DNA of 8,079 bases from Chloroflexota bacterium. Lineage in GTDB: Bacteria; Chloroflexota; UBA6077; CF-72. The notes beneath the pieces were generated by a model, which was not told the DNA's origin, did no database searches, and saw only the letters and a program-made list of their open reading frames with translations. Below, in pieces: positions 1-5,846 of this stretch. How positions within the stretch are numbered: the stretch's first letter is position 1; the number at the start of each line of letters is the position of its first letter. Position numbers and translations under genes: made by a program. The DNA lies in contig JAFAPL010000946.1 in NCBI GenBank assembly GCA_019247135.1, positions 1 through 8,079 of the forward strand. Direction: 5' to 3'.

Positions 1-76
1 GGGCTGCCGCTCGACCGAGCCATACAACTCAACTTGGCAAGTTGAACAATCTGGAAGCAATAGCGGCAGCCCGCGA
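1..76. repeat. Nested-palindrome repeat, copy 1 (cut by window edge)
   Basis: The first of three related hairpin-forming repeats. It is identical over all 76 bases to 134-209 of copy 2. The right outer arm AGCGGCAGCCCGCGA is at 62-76. The left arm is incomplete (1-11) because the window starts inside it. The inner core TCAACTTGGCAAGTTGA is at 29-45. No coding potential is seen; short ORFs here are accidental and repeat along with the DNA. The repeat probably continues a few bases to the left, and more copies may lie outside the window. Confidence 0.9.
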
Positions 77-129
77 TCACGACTTACCTCGGAAGAATGT
101 CGCGGGGCCAACAGCACGAGGCGTTTTTA
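77..129. other. Unique spacer between repeat copies 1 and 2
   Basis: A 53-bp stretch with no gene and no similarity to the shorter gap between copies 2 and 3. It carries one T5 run (gtttttat) directly before copy 2. I see no convincing promoter or terminator. The whole region 1-337 is gene-free and is explained by the three repeats plus the hairpins next to the debranching gene. Confidence 0.6.
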
Positions 130-209
130 TCGCGGGCTGCCGCTCGACCGAGCCATACAACTCAACTTGGCAAGTTGAACAATCTGGAAGCAATAGCGGC
201 AGCCCGCGA
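130..209. repeat. Nested-palindrome repeat, copy 2 (complete, 80 bp)
   Basis: This is the complete unit. Perfect 15-bp outer inverted arms (130-144 and 195-209) enclose a 17-bp inner palindrome at 162-178, TCAACTTG-G-CAAGTTGA. Linkers of 17 nt (left) and 16 nt (right) separate arms from core. As RNA it could fold into a long outer stem, an internal loop and a 7-bp inner hairpin with a GGC loop. As DNA it resembles a REP/BIME-like or MITE-like element, or a protein-binding palindrome. No target-site duplication is visible: the left flank is gtttttat and the right flank cgaaactt. The period to copy 1 is 133 bp and to copy 3 is 85 bp. Its function is unknown to me. Confidence 0.9.
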
Positions 210-218
210 CGAAACTTT

Positions 219-294
219 CGGCTACCGCTCGATCCAGTCAGAGATATCAACTTGCCAAGTTGAACCATCTGGAAGAAATAGCGCCAGCCGCGAG
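219..294. repeat. Nested-palindrome repeat, copy 3 (diverged)
   Basis: A diverged member of the family. Ungapped alignment of 219-289 to 134-204 gives 58 of 71 identical positions. The inner core (247-263) is TCAACTTGCCAAGTTGA: both half-sites are intact and only the central base changes. The outer stem is weakened, with 9 of 11 pairs retained and a two-base mismatch at 224-225/284-285. Half of the left linker has changed, but the right linker has only two changes. Only 9 bp separate it from copy 2. Confidence 0.85.
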
Positions 295-295
295 T

Positions 296-330
296 GAAAC
301 TTGCCGTTGCAAGAAAGGTCCGAACCGACC
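296..330 (-). terminator. Weak tandem hairpins after the debranching gene
   Basis: Starting 8 bases past the TAG of the debranching gene, the transcribed strand reads GGTC-GGTTCG-GACC followed by TTTCTT. CTTGC-AACG-GCAAG then follows, trailed by TTTC. Both stems are short (4 and 5 bp) and the T tracts are interrupted, so this is at best a weak intrinsic terminator. The large hairpin repeats further downstream could also stabilise or end the transcript. Confidence 0.35.
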
Positions 331-337
331 AAGGGCG

Positions 338-2608
338 CTAGCCGTCTTCGGCCTGGCGTATATCGATGCGGAGCCCGCCATCCTCCAGCACGTCAACCAC
401 TGTTCGGTGGCCTTCCCGAAACACGTCCACGTCGATGGACGTCCCGCACACGCGCAGCTTGCGCAAGCTCACGCGTCCCAGCCACGCTGGAAGTAGCGGT
501 CTCAATCTCACCACCCGCTCGAACGCGTCCGCCTCGAGACCGAGCAGCGCCTGCAGCAGCATGAACGCGCTGCCGGCGCCCCAGGCCTGCGGGCTACACG
601 ACACCGGGTACTGAGCCGGTGTCGAGTGATACCTGCGGTCGCGCGAAAACCCGCACCAGAGTTCGGGTAGACGTGCCCCAGGAAACCGGAGTCCGGCCTC
701 GAAGATCTGCGAGGCCACCTCAAGCGCGGCCGCGTCGTGGCCCGTGCGTTGCATGCCCAACGCGATCAACGCATTGTCATGCGGCCAGATGGAGCCGTTG
801 TGATAGCTCATGGGGTTGAACGAGCGCGCTCTGCTGGAGAGGGTCCGCACGCCCCAACCACACAGCATGTCATCTTGCATCAGCCGCGCTACGGTCAGTC
901 GCGCGCCCTCGCCATCGAGAAGGCGGCACCACAGCGCGTGTCCCGGATTCGAGGTCACCGTCTCGATTGGCTGTTTCCCGCCATCGAGTCCCATGGCCCA
1001 GAAGGGACCATCTTCGTCGCACATACCGAACGAGCTCACGAACGATTCGCGCAGGCGCTCGGCGGCGGCGCGCTGCTCTTGCTCGCGGTCGGGCATGCCG
1101 AGCCGCGCGTACAGCCGCGCCATCTCGCGGTGTGCTGCGAATGCGTAGGCTTGCACCTCCGCCAGTGCAATCGGCGGCTCGGCGACTCTTCCATCTTGGT
1201 GCGTAGCGGAGTCGGCCGAGTCTTTCCAGCCCTGGTTGCGCATGCCTTCGGACGAGCGAGTGTGATATTCGAGGAAGCTGTCCCCGTCGATATCGCCATA
1301 CTCGGACATCCACCTGAGACCCGCCTCGGCGTGCGGGAGCAGCCGACGCGCGAGGTCGAGATCGCCGCTCCAGGTGATGTATTCACCGAGTCCGATCAGG
1401 AACAGCGGCGTTGCGTCGACGCTGCCGTAATAGGGGCTGTGCGGAACTCGACGTAAGCGCGCCAGCTCGCCGCTGCGCACCTCATGCAGAATCTTGCCGG
1501 GCGCCTCGTCGCGAAAGTCGTTCAGCTCGGTGCCCTGATGCCGCGCAAGGAACCGTAACGTGCCTTCAGCAATCGCGGGCCGCAATATCAGCGTCTGCAT
1601 TGCGGTGATCAGGCTGTCGCGCCCGAATGGCACGGCGAACCAGGGAATGCCAGCCGTCGGCACCAGGTCACCGTCGACAGTGTCGATGAGCAAACGCAGG
1701 TCCTGCAGGGCCCGATTCAGCAGCTGGTCGAACAGCTGGTGGTCGGTCTGTATGCGAGTCGAGTTGGACCGCCATTCATCGTACGAGTCACGGATACCGA
1801 CGAATGCCATGTCCAGCGCATTGGCGCGCTCGGGCGATGGCTCCCGTAGCGTTGGCGTGTCGCTCGCCTGAGGCACGATCTCGATGGTGATCGATCGCGC
1901 CTGCATCGGTTGCAGCTCGACTTGAAAAACCGCGGCCGCGATCGGCGGCACGACCAGGGCTTCCTCACGCGGGTCGACACGCTGGCCGAGCCCGGGCAGA
2001 GACTCGGTCGGCCCGAGTCGACGCAATCGGTCATTGACGATCTCGATGTGGTGCGGGTCGGGATCGAAGCTGATGCGTGTGCGGCGATCCACACCATCGT
2101 CGCCTCGGTATGCCAGCAGCACGCCATCTGACTCGGTCTGGATCGGTTTGAGCTCTCGATTCAGACCCTGGTCGGCGTAGTAGCCACGCACCTCGAACAT
2201 GTCGCGGAAGTCGGAGCCGAACGTAAACCGCACCGTCAGCTCGACAGCATGCGGGTTGTAGTTGACCAGACCCAGGCGTTCGTGCAGTCCGTTGTGAACG
2301 AAGCGATTGCGGCGGATGCTGATGGTGCGCGGCTCGGCGATGACGTCCCCAGTCGGGCCGAGCAGCGTGTCGTTGGTGAACTGCAACGTGCTCATGAAGT
2401 TCAGCTCACCGGCCGAGGACAACAAGGTGGGCCGAGCGCCGGTGATGTCCATCTCGAACAGGCTGAGATGGCGCATGTCGCGGTAGTACAGGCCATGGCC
2501 TTCGAGGTTGAAGGCTTTGATGTCGCCGCCGCGGTCGGCGACCAGGAAGATCTGTCCTTCTTTCAGGACACTGCGCTCCAGCACGGAGCCGGTCTGAGCG
2601 GTTGGCAT
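338..2608 (-). CDS. Amylo-alpha-1,6-glucosidase / glycogen debranching family protein
   Basis: A 756-aa cytosolic-type protein without a signal peptide. Residues ~14-240 form a beta-rich N-terminal domain of the GDE_N_bis type, with the typical LYYRDMRHLS region near 40-50. Residues ~285-690 are an (alpha/alpha)6-barrel glycoside hydrolase domain related to GH133/MGH1-like enzymes, and ~695-752 a small C-terminal beta domain. Family signatures are visible: PWFAVPFGRDSLI (322-334), RNQGWKDSADS (457-467), ALAEVQAYA (481-489), SYHNGSIWPHDN (601-612) and LPELWCGF (647-654). D331, D463 and E649 are the obvious acidic candidates for catalysis. The expected role is hydrolysis of alpha-1,6 branches or related alpha-glucans in glycogen turnover; substrate specificity cannot be read from sequence. 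It starts with ATG 52 bp after purA, with no Shine-Dalgarno in the preceding bases. It probably sits outside the exopolysaccharide operon functionally. Family assignment is firm, exact substrate is not. Confidence 0.9.
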   Translation of the reverse strand: MPTAQTGSVLERSVLKEGQIFLVADRGGDIKAFNLEGHGLYYRDMRHLSLFEMDITGARPTLLSSAGELNFMSTLQFTNDTLLGPTGDVIAEPRTISIRRNRFVHNGLHERLGLVNYNPHAVELTVRFTFGSDFRDMFEVRGYYADQGLNRELKPIQTESDGVLLAYRGDDGVDRRTRISFDPDPHHIEIVNDRLRRLGPTESLPGLGQRVDPREEALVVPPIAAAVFQVELQPMQARSITIEIVPQASDTPTLREPSPERANALDMAFVGIRDSYDEWRSNSTRIQTDHQLFDQLLNRALQDLRLLIDTVDGDLVPTAGIPWFAVPFGRDSLITAMQTLILRPAIAEGTLRFLARHQGTELNDFRDEAPGKILHEVRSGELARLRRVPHSPYYGSVDATPLFLIGLGEYITWSGDLDLARRLLPHAEAGLRWMSEYGDIDGDSFLEYHTRSSEGMRNQGWKDSADSATHQDGRVAEPPIALAEVQAYAFAAHREMARLYARLGMPDREQEQRAAAERLRESFVSSFGMCDEDGPFWAMGLDGGKQPIETVTSNPGHALWCRLLDGEGARLTVARLMQDDMLCGWGVRTLSSRARSFNPMSYHNGSIWPHDNALIALGMQRTGHDAAALEVASQIFEAGLRFPGARLPELWCGFSRDRRYHSTPAQYPVSCSPQAWGAGSAFMLLQALLGLEADAFERVVRLRPLLPAWLGRVSLRKLRVCGTSIDVDVFREGHRTVVDVLEDGGLRIDIRQAEDG

Positions 2609-2627
2609 AGTCGAGATGTGAGAAGTG

Positions 2628-2650
2628 ATTAAAGGCGCAGACTGCGCGCC
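2628..2650 (-). terminator. Possible terminator between purA and debranching gene
   Basis: On the transcribed strand GGCGCGCAGTCTGCGCC forms a GC-rich hairpin: GCGCA-GTC-TGCGC, with outer GG/CC after a one-base bulge. TTTAAT follows. It lies 10 bases past the purA TAA. The T tract is short, so termination may be partial. TTTAAT could alternatively serve as a poor -10 box for the debranching gene, whose ATG is 19 bases further on, but no good -35 is seen. Confidence 0.4.
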
Positions 2651-2660
2651 ATCTCACGAC

Positions 2661-3929
2661 TTACAACTGGACGATTTCCTCGATGCCCTCACCGACGCCG
2701 ATCAGTTGAACGGGCGCCTCGAGCAAGACTTCGAGCCTTCGCACGTACGCCTGCGCGTTGGCGGGCAGATCATGCCAGCCGCGCGCCTCAGTGAGCGGCT
2801 CGTCCCAGCCGGCGAACGTCTCGTACACCGGTTGGCAGCGCGCCAGCGTTTCGGCCTGACTGGGAAAATAGTCGATCGTTTCGCCGTCCAGCGCGTACGC
2901 GGTGCACACCCGAAGCTCGGAGAAGCCAGCCAGGATGTCGAGCCGCGTGAGTGCGATCCCGTCGAACGCGTTGATACGCGCCGAGTGTCGGCCGGCTACC
3001 GCGTCGAACCAGCCGACGCGTCGCGGCCGACCTGTCGTCGTGCCGTACTCGTGTCCGATCTCGCGAATGCGCTCGGCGGTCTCGTCGAACAGCTCCGTCG
3101 GAAACGGACCCTCGCCGACCCTGCTGCAGTATGCCTTGTAGACGCCGATCCCGCGCGTGAGGCGCCGCGGGCCGATGCCGGAGCCTTGCAGCAGGCCGGC
3201 TACCGTGCAATGGCTGCTGGTGACGTATGGGTAGGTCCCGTGGTCCAGGTCCAACAGGGTTGCGTGCGCGCCCTCGAGAACGACCTGGCGGCCGCGAGCA
3301 ACGGCTTCGTCGACCAGCGGCTGCGTCTCCGTGATGTATGGCTGCAATCGCTTCGCCAGCGCCAGGTACTCATCTGCCATGGCCTCGGCGTCTGGCCGTT
3401 GCACGCCCACTGCCGCGAGCTCGTGGTACTTGCGATCCAGGACGAAGCGAAGCTTGTGTCGGAAGGCATCCGCGTCGAGCAGGTCGCCCACGCGCAGGCC
3501 GATGCGGCGCGACTTGTCGACGTATGTTGGGCCGATACCGCGGCCCGTCGTGCCCAGGCGGCGTTCTTCGCGGGCGGCGTCTTCGGCCTTGTCGAGGCTC
3601 TGGTGGTAAGGCATGACCAGGTGCGCCGCGGTGCTGACGCGGAGGCCGCTGGTATCGATCTCTCGGGCGCCGAGCTCGTCGAGCTCCGCCACGAGGAGGC
3701 CGGGGTGGACCGCAACGCCCGGGCCGATGATGCACACCGCCTTTGGGTTGAAGATACCGGCGGGCACCAGATGCACGGCGAAACGGCCCTGTTCGTTGAC
3801 CACCGTGTGTCCCGCGTTTGCGCCGCCATGACCACGAATCACCAGGTCTGCGTCGCGGGCGAGCAAGTTGATGACCTTGCCCTTGCCTTCGTCCCCCCAG
3901 TGGCCACCGACGACTGCCGTGACAGGCAC
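2661..3929 (-). CDS. purA: Adenylosuccinate synthetase, diverged (PurA)
   Basis: A 422-aa protein of normal bacterial PurA length. PurA joins IMP and aspartate using GTP, the first committed step to AMP. The catalytic pair D13 (WGDEGKGK, 11-18) and H41 (NAGHT, 38-42) is present. So are GTTGRGIGP (126-134), R142, the DHGTYPYVTSS segment (229-239) and TTGRPRRVGW, which carries the IMP- and GTP-contacting arginines. Odd features, compared with remembered E. coli and mouse proteins: conserved Gln is His at 10, 34 and 222; Asn after YVTSS is His240; GNGV is GPG (69-71); the TKLD guanine motif is TRLD; and the C-terminal GPxR/GKSR loop is GEGI. The GTG start at 3929 is chosen because it aligns with the family N-terminus. 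It has no Shine-Dalgarno and sits 8 bases after a -10-like box. The gene is either a fast-evolving housekeeping enzyme or a second, specialised paralogue. Family certain, normal activity likely but not certain. Confidence 0.92.
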   Translation of the reverse strand: MPVTAVVGGHWGDEGKGKVINLLARDADLVIRGHGGANAGHTVVNEQGRFAVHLVPAGIFNPKAVCIIGPGVAVHPGLLVAELDELGAREIDTSGLRVSTAAHLVMPYHQSLDKAEDAAREERRLGTTGRGIGPTYVDKSRRIGLRVGDLLDADAFRHKLRFVLDRKYHELAAVGVQRPDAEAMADEYLALAKRLQPYITETQPLVDEAVARGRQVVLEGAHATLLDLDHGTYPYVTSSHCTVAGLLQGSGIGPRRLTRGIGVYKAYCSRVGEGPFPTELFDETAERIREIGHEYGTTTGRPRRVGWFDAVAGRHSARINAFDGIALTRLDILAGFSELRVCTAYALDGETIDYFPSQAETLARCQPVYETFAGWDEPLTEARGWHDLPANAQAYVRRLEVLLEAPVQLIGVGEGIEEIVQL

Positions 3930-3937
3930 GTCAGTCG

Positions 3938-3943
3938 ATCATA
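3938..3943 (-). promoter_or_regulatory. -10-like box of purA, suggesting a leaderless mRNA
   Basis: TATGAT lies on the minus strand with exactly 8 bases between it and the purA GTG. Transcription would start at or within a base or two of the start codon, giving a leaderless message. This fits the absence of any Shine-Dalgarno before the GTG. No good -35 is found at 16-18 bp; TTGGAG occurs at 21 bp but belongs to the upstream terminator stem. The box directly follows the terminator, as expected for an independent unit. Confidence 0.5.
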
Positions 3944-3946
3944 CGC

Positions 3947-3971
3947 GAAAACACACCTGGAGCCCTCCAAG
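3947..3971 (-). terminator. Intrinsic terminator of the exopolysaccharide operon
   Basis: On the transcribed strand CTTGGA-GGGC-TCCAGG forms a 6-bp stem (one G-T pair) with a 4-base loop. It is followed at once by TGTGTTTT. It starts 36 bases past the rfbB TAG and ends 4 bases before the purA -10-like box. This separates rfbB from purA. Confidence 0.55.
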
Positions 3972-4006
3972 CGCAGGTCCGTCCGAGTTGACCCCGAGTA
4001 TCGGCG

Positions 4007-5062
4007 CTAGGGAGCGGGCGCCTCCGGGGGTGAGGATGCGACCAGCGAAGCGCGATCAGCGTAGTTCTGCGCGTAGTACGCCTGGTGATGCTCGCCACGC
4101 TTGATCTTTCGCCACCACGCCTCGTTCGAGACGTACCACTCAACCGTCGCGGCCAGCCCGTCCCAGAACTGCCATTGCGGCTTCCAGCCCAGCGCGAGCA
4201 GTCGTGCCGGATCGACGCGATACCGACGATCGTGCGCCGGTCGATCGACCACGAACTGCAGCAACGAGGCAGGCTTTCCGAGCAGATCCAGCACCCGCCG
4301 GCTCAGGTCCAGATTCACCGGTAGCGCTTCCTCGGGCTCGGGATTGCCAATGTTGTAGACGCTGCCCAGCGAGCCCGCGCGCAACACCATGTCCACGCCC
4401 GAGGCGAAGTCGGACACGTGCGTCCACTGGCGCCGCTGCTGCCCGTCTCCGTACACCGGCAGCGGTTCGTCGTCGATCGCGTTGGTGATATGAACGGGAA
4501 TCAGCTTCTCGGGGTACTGGTATGGCCCATACGCATTCGCCCCACGCACGACGAGCACAGGCAGACCGTAGGTCTTGTAGGCGGCCAGCACGAGTAGCTC
4601 ACCTCCCGCCTTGGACGCGGAGTACGGGCTGGTAGGGTCCAGACGGTCCTCTTCGGTGGAAGCGCCGAATGGCACCGCTCCATAGACTTCATCCGTGCTG
4701 ATGTGCACGAACCGCTGAATGCCAGCGGCGCGCGCGGCCTCAGCGAGCGTCCAGGTACCAAGGACGTCCGTCCGCACGAACCCGTCGGGTGCCAGAATGC
4801 TGCGGTCCACGTGTGTTTCGGCGGCGAAGTTCACGACCGCGTGGCAGCCTTCGATCGCGGAGGCCACCAGCGCGGCATCACCGATGTCGCCACGTACGAA
4901 GGAAAAGCGCGGATCTCCTGAGATCGCAGCGAGGTTCTCCAGGTTGCCCGCGTACGTCAGCTTGTCCAGCACCACGAGTTCATCGGACGCATGTCGCTGC
5001 AAGGTCTGGCGCGCGAACTCGGAGCCGATGAAGCCGGCGCCGCCTGTGACGAGGATGCGCAT
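4007..5062 (-). CDS. rfbB: dTDP-glucose 4,6-dehydratase (RfbB/RmlB)
   Basis: A 351-aa extended short-chain dehydrogenase that converts dTDP-glucose to dTDP-4-keto-6-deoxyglucose with bound NAD. Visible motifs are the Rossmann GGAGFIG (7-13), NFAAETHVDRS (78-88), the catalytic STDEVYG (122-128; T123, D124, E125) and YSASK (147-151; Y147, K151). YGPYQYPEKLIP, typical of this subfamily, follows. The usual VRDW after GDG is RRQW here, a minor departure in the sugar-nucleotide binding region. The ATG at 5062 shares its A with the TGA of rfbA (TGATG), indicating translational coupling. A TTG one codon upstream is possible but less likely. It is the last gene of the operon, followed by a terminator. 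Paired with rfbA, the dTDP-sugar assignment is strong; other dTDP- or UDP-hexose 4,6-dehydratases are the alternative. Confidence 0.92.
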   Translation of the reverse strand: MRILVTGGAGFIGSEFARQTLQRHASDELVVLDKLTYAGNLENLAAISGDPRFSFVRGDIGDAALVASAIEGCHAVVNFAAETHVDRSILAPDGFVRTDVLGTWTLAEAARAAGIQRFVHISTDEVYGAVPFGASTEEDRLDPTSPYSASKAGGELLVLAAYKTYGLPVLVVRGANAYGPYQYPEKLIPVHITNAIDDEPLPVYGDGQQRRQWTHVSDFASGVDMVLRAGSLGSVYNIGNPEPEEALPVNLDLSRRVLDLLGKPASLLQFVVDRPAHDRRYRVDPARLLALGWKPQWQFWDGLAATVEWYVSNEAWWRKIKRGEHHQAYYAQNYADRASLVASSPPEAPAP

Positions 5063-5835
5063 CAAGCCAGCGCCGCTGCTGATCGACGTGTCGAGGGTCG
5101 ATTCGCACCGTGGGCGCGGACGTGGTCGATCACCTGGTAGTACACGTCGATCGACTCACCCGCGTCACCCCAGAAGCCGTTGATCGTGTCGTAATCCATC
5201 AGGCCGCGGTCGATATACGCGTTGTTGACGTCGGTGATCTCGAGCTCACCTCGACCTGATGGCGTGAGCCCGCGCACGATCGAGAACACTTCCGGGTCAT
5301 ACATATAGATGCCAATCACCGCGTATGGCGAAGGCGGTGTTTCCGGCTTCTCACGGATATAGGTCAGTCGATCGTCTTTGCCGAAGATGGGTACGCCCAG
5401 GTGACGCAAGTGCCGCGGATCTTCCATCTCCTTCAACAGAAGTCGACCGCCGCGTGGTTGCTTGACGAAGTTTTCCACGTAGGCAGCAATGGACTCGCCA
5501 AGGATGTTGTCCCCAAGCATCACGACCACTTTGTCGCCGTCGACGAAGCTCTCACACAGTCCGAGCGCTTCGGCGATGCCGCCCGCGTGGGCCTGATACG
5601 AGAACTGCAGCCGACGTAGACCGAACTCGCTGCCATTCCCCAGTAACGGCAGAAACTCGCCAGCGTGATTGCCACCAGTGACGACCATGATTTCGTCGAT
5701 GCCCGCCTGCACGAGCGTCTCGATGGGAAAGAAGATCATCGGCTTGTCGTAGACGGGCAGCAGGTGCTTGTTGGTGATTCGCGTCAGCGGGTGCAAGCGG
5801 CTGCCGGTGCCACCGGCGAGAATCACACCTTTCAT
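5062..5835 (-). CDS. rfbA: Glucose-1-phosphate thymidylyltransferase (RfbA, short form)
   Basis: A 257-aa sugar-1-phosphate nucleotidyltransferase that makes dTDP-glucose from dTTP and glucose-1-phosphate. The nucleotide-binding loop is LAGGTGSRLHPLT (6-18; S12 where Thr is common). KHLLPVYDKPM (23-33), GGIAEALGL (85-93), the metal-binding LGDNI (107-111; D109), EKP (162-164), VIGIYMYD (173-180) and RGELEITDVNNAYI (from 195; E199, D202) follow in family order. The length matches the short RfbA form rather than the ~290-residue enterobacterial form. The ~20-residue Arg/Ala-rich C-terminal tail looks non-catalytic. The ATG at 5835 is preceded by a good GAGGGA ribosome site and the gene begins 9 bp after cpsD. 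It is coupled to rfbB downstream. UTP- or other NTP-specific relatives exist, but pairing with rfbB favours dTTP. Confidence 0.92.
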   Translation of the reverse strand: MKGVILAGGTGSRLHPLTRITNKHLLPVYDKPMIFFPIETLVQAGIDEIMVVTGGNHAGEFLPLLGNGSEFGLRRLQFSYQAHAGGIAEALGLCESFVDGDKVVVMLGDNILGESIAAYVENFVKQPRGGRLLLKEMEDPRHLRHLGVPIFGKDDRLTYIREKPETPPSPYAVIGIYMYDPEVFSIVRGLTPSGRGELEITDVNNAYIDRGLMDYDTINGFWGDAGESIDVYYQVIDHVRAHGANRPSTRRSAAALA

Positions 5836-5840
5836 CGCGT

Positions 5841-5846
5841 TCCCTC
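5841..5846 (-). promoter_or_regulatory. Ribosome binding site of rfbA
   Basis: GAGGGA lies 5 bases before the rfbA ATG and overlaps the cpsD stop codon (TGAGGGA). It supports the chosen start and coupling to the upstream gene. Confidence 0.7.

Noticed and set aside
130..209. IS-derived MITE with target-site duplication
   Set aside because: Inverted ends are present but no direct repeat flanks any copy, and no transposase is in the window. Kept only as a hypothesis.
1..294. CRISPR array
   Set aside because: Only three units, of ~80 bp, with spacers of 53 and 9 bp, and no cas gene in view; unit and spacer sizes do not fit.
42..297. Small genes in the repeat region
   Set aside because: The open frames duplicate along with the repeat, change frame between copies and have no ribosome site.
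737..1456. 239-codon plus-strand open frame within the debranching gene
   Set aside because: Lies opposite the conserved catalytic domain of the debranching protein; composition and lack of motifs mark it as a shadow.
2661..3929. PurZ-type (2-aminoadenine) enzyme
   Set aside because: The protein has bacterial PurA length and keeps the catalytic Asp13, and no phage genes are nearby.
2625..4010. 461-codon open frame on the plus strand opposite purA
   Set aside because: Antisense shadow of a GC-rich gene; no recognisable domain, while the minus strand encodes full-length PurA.
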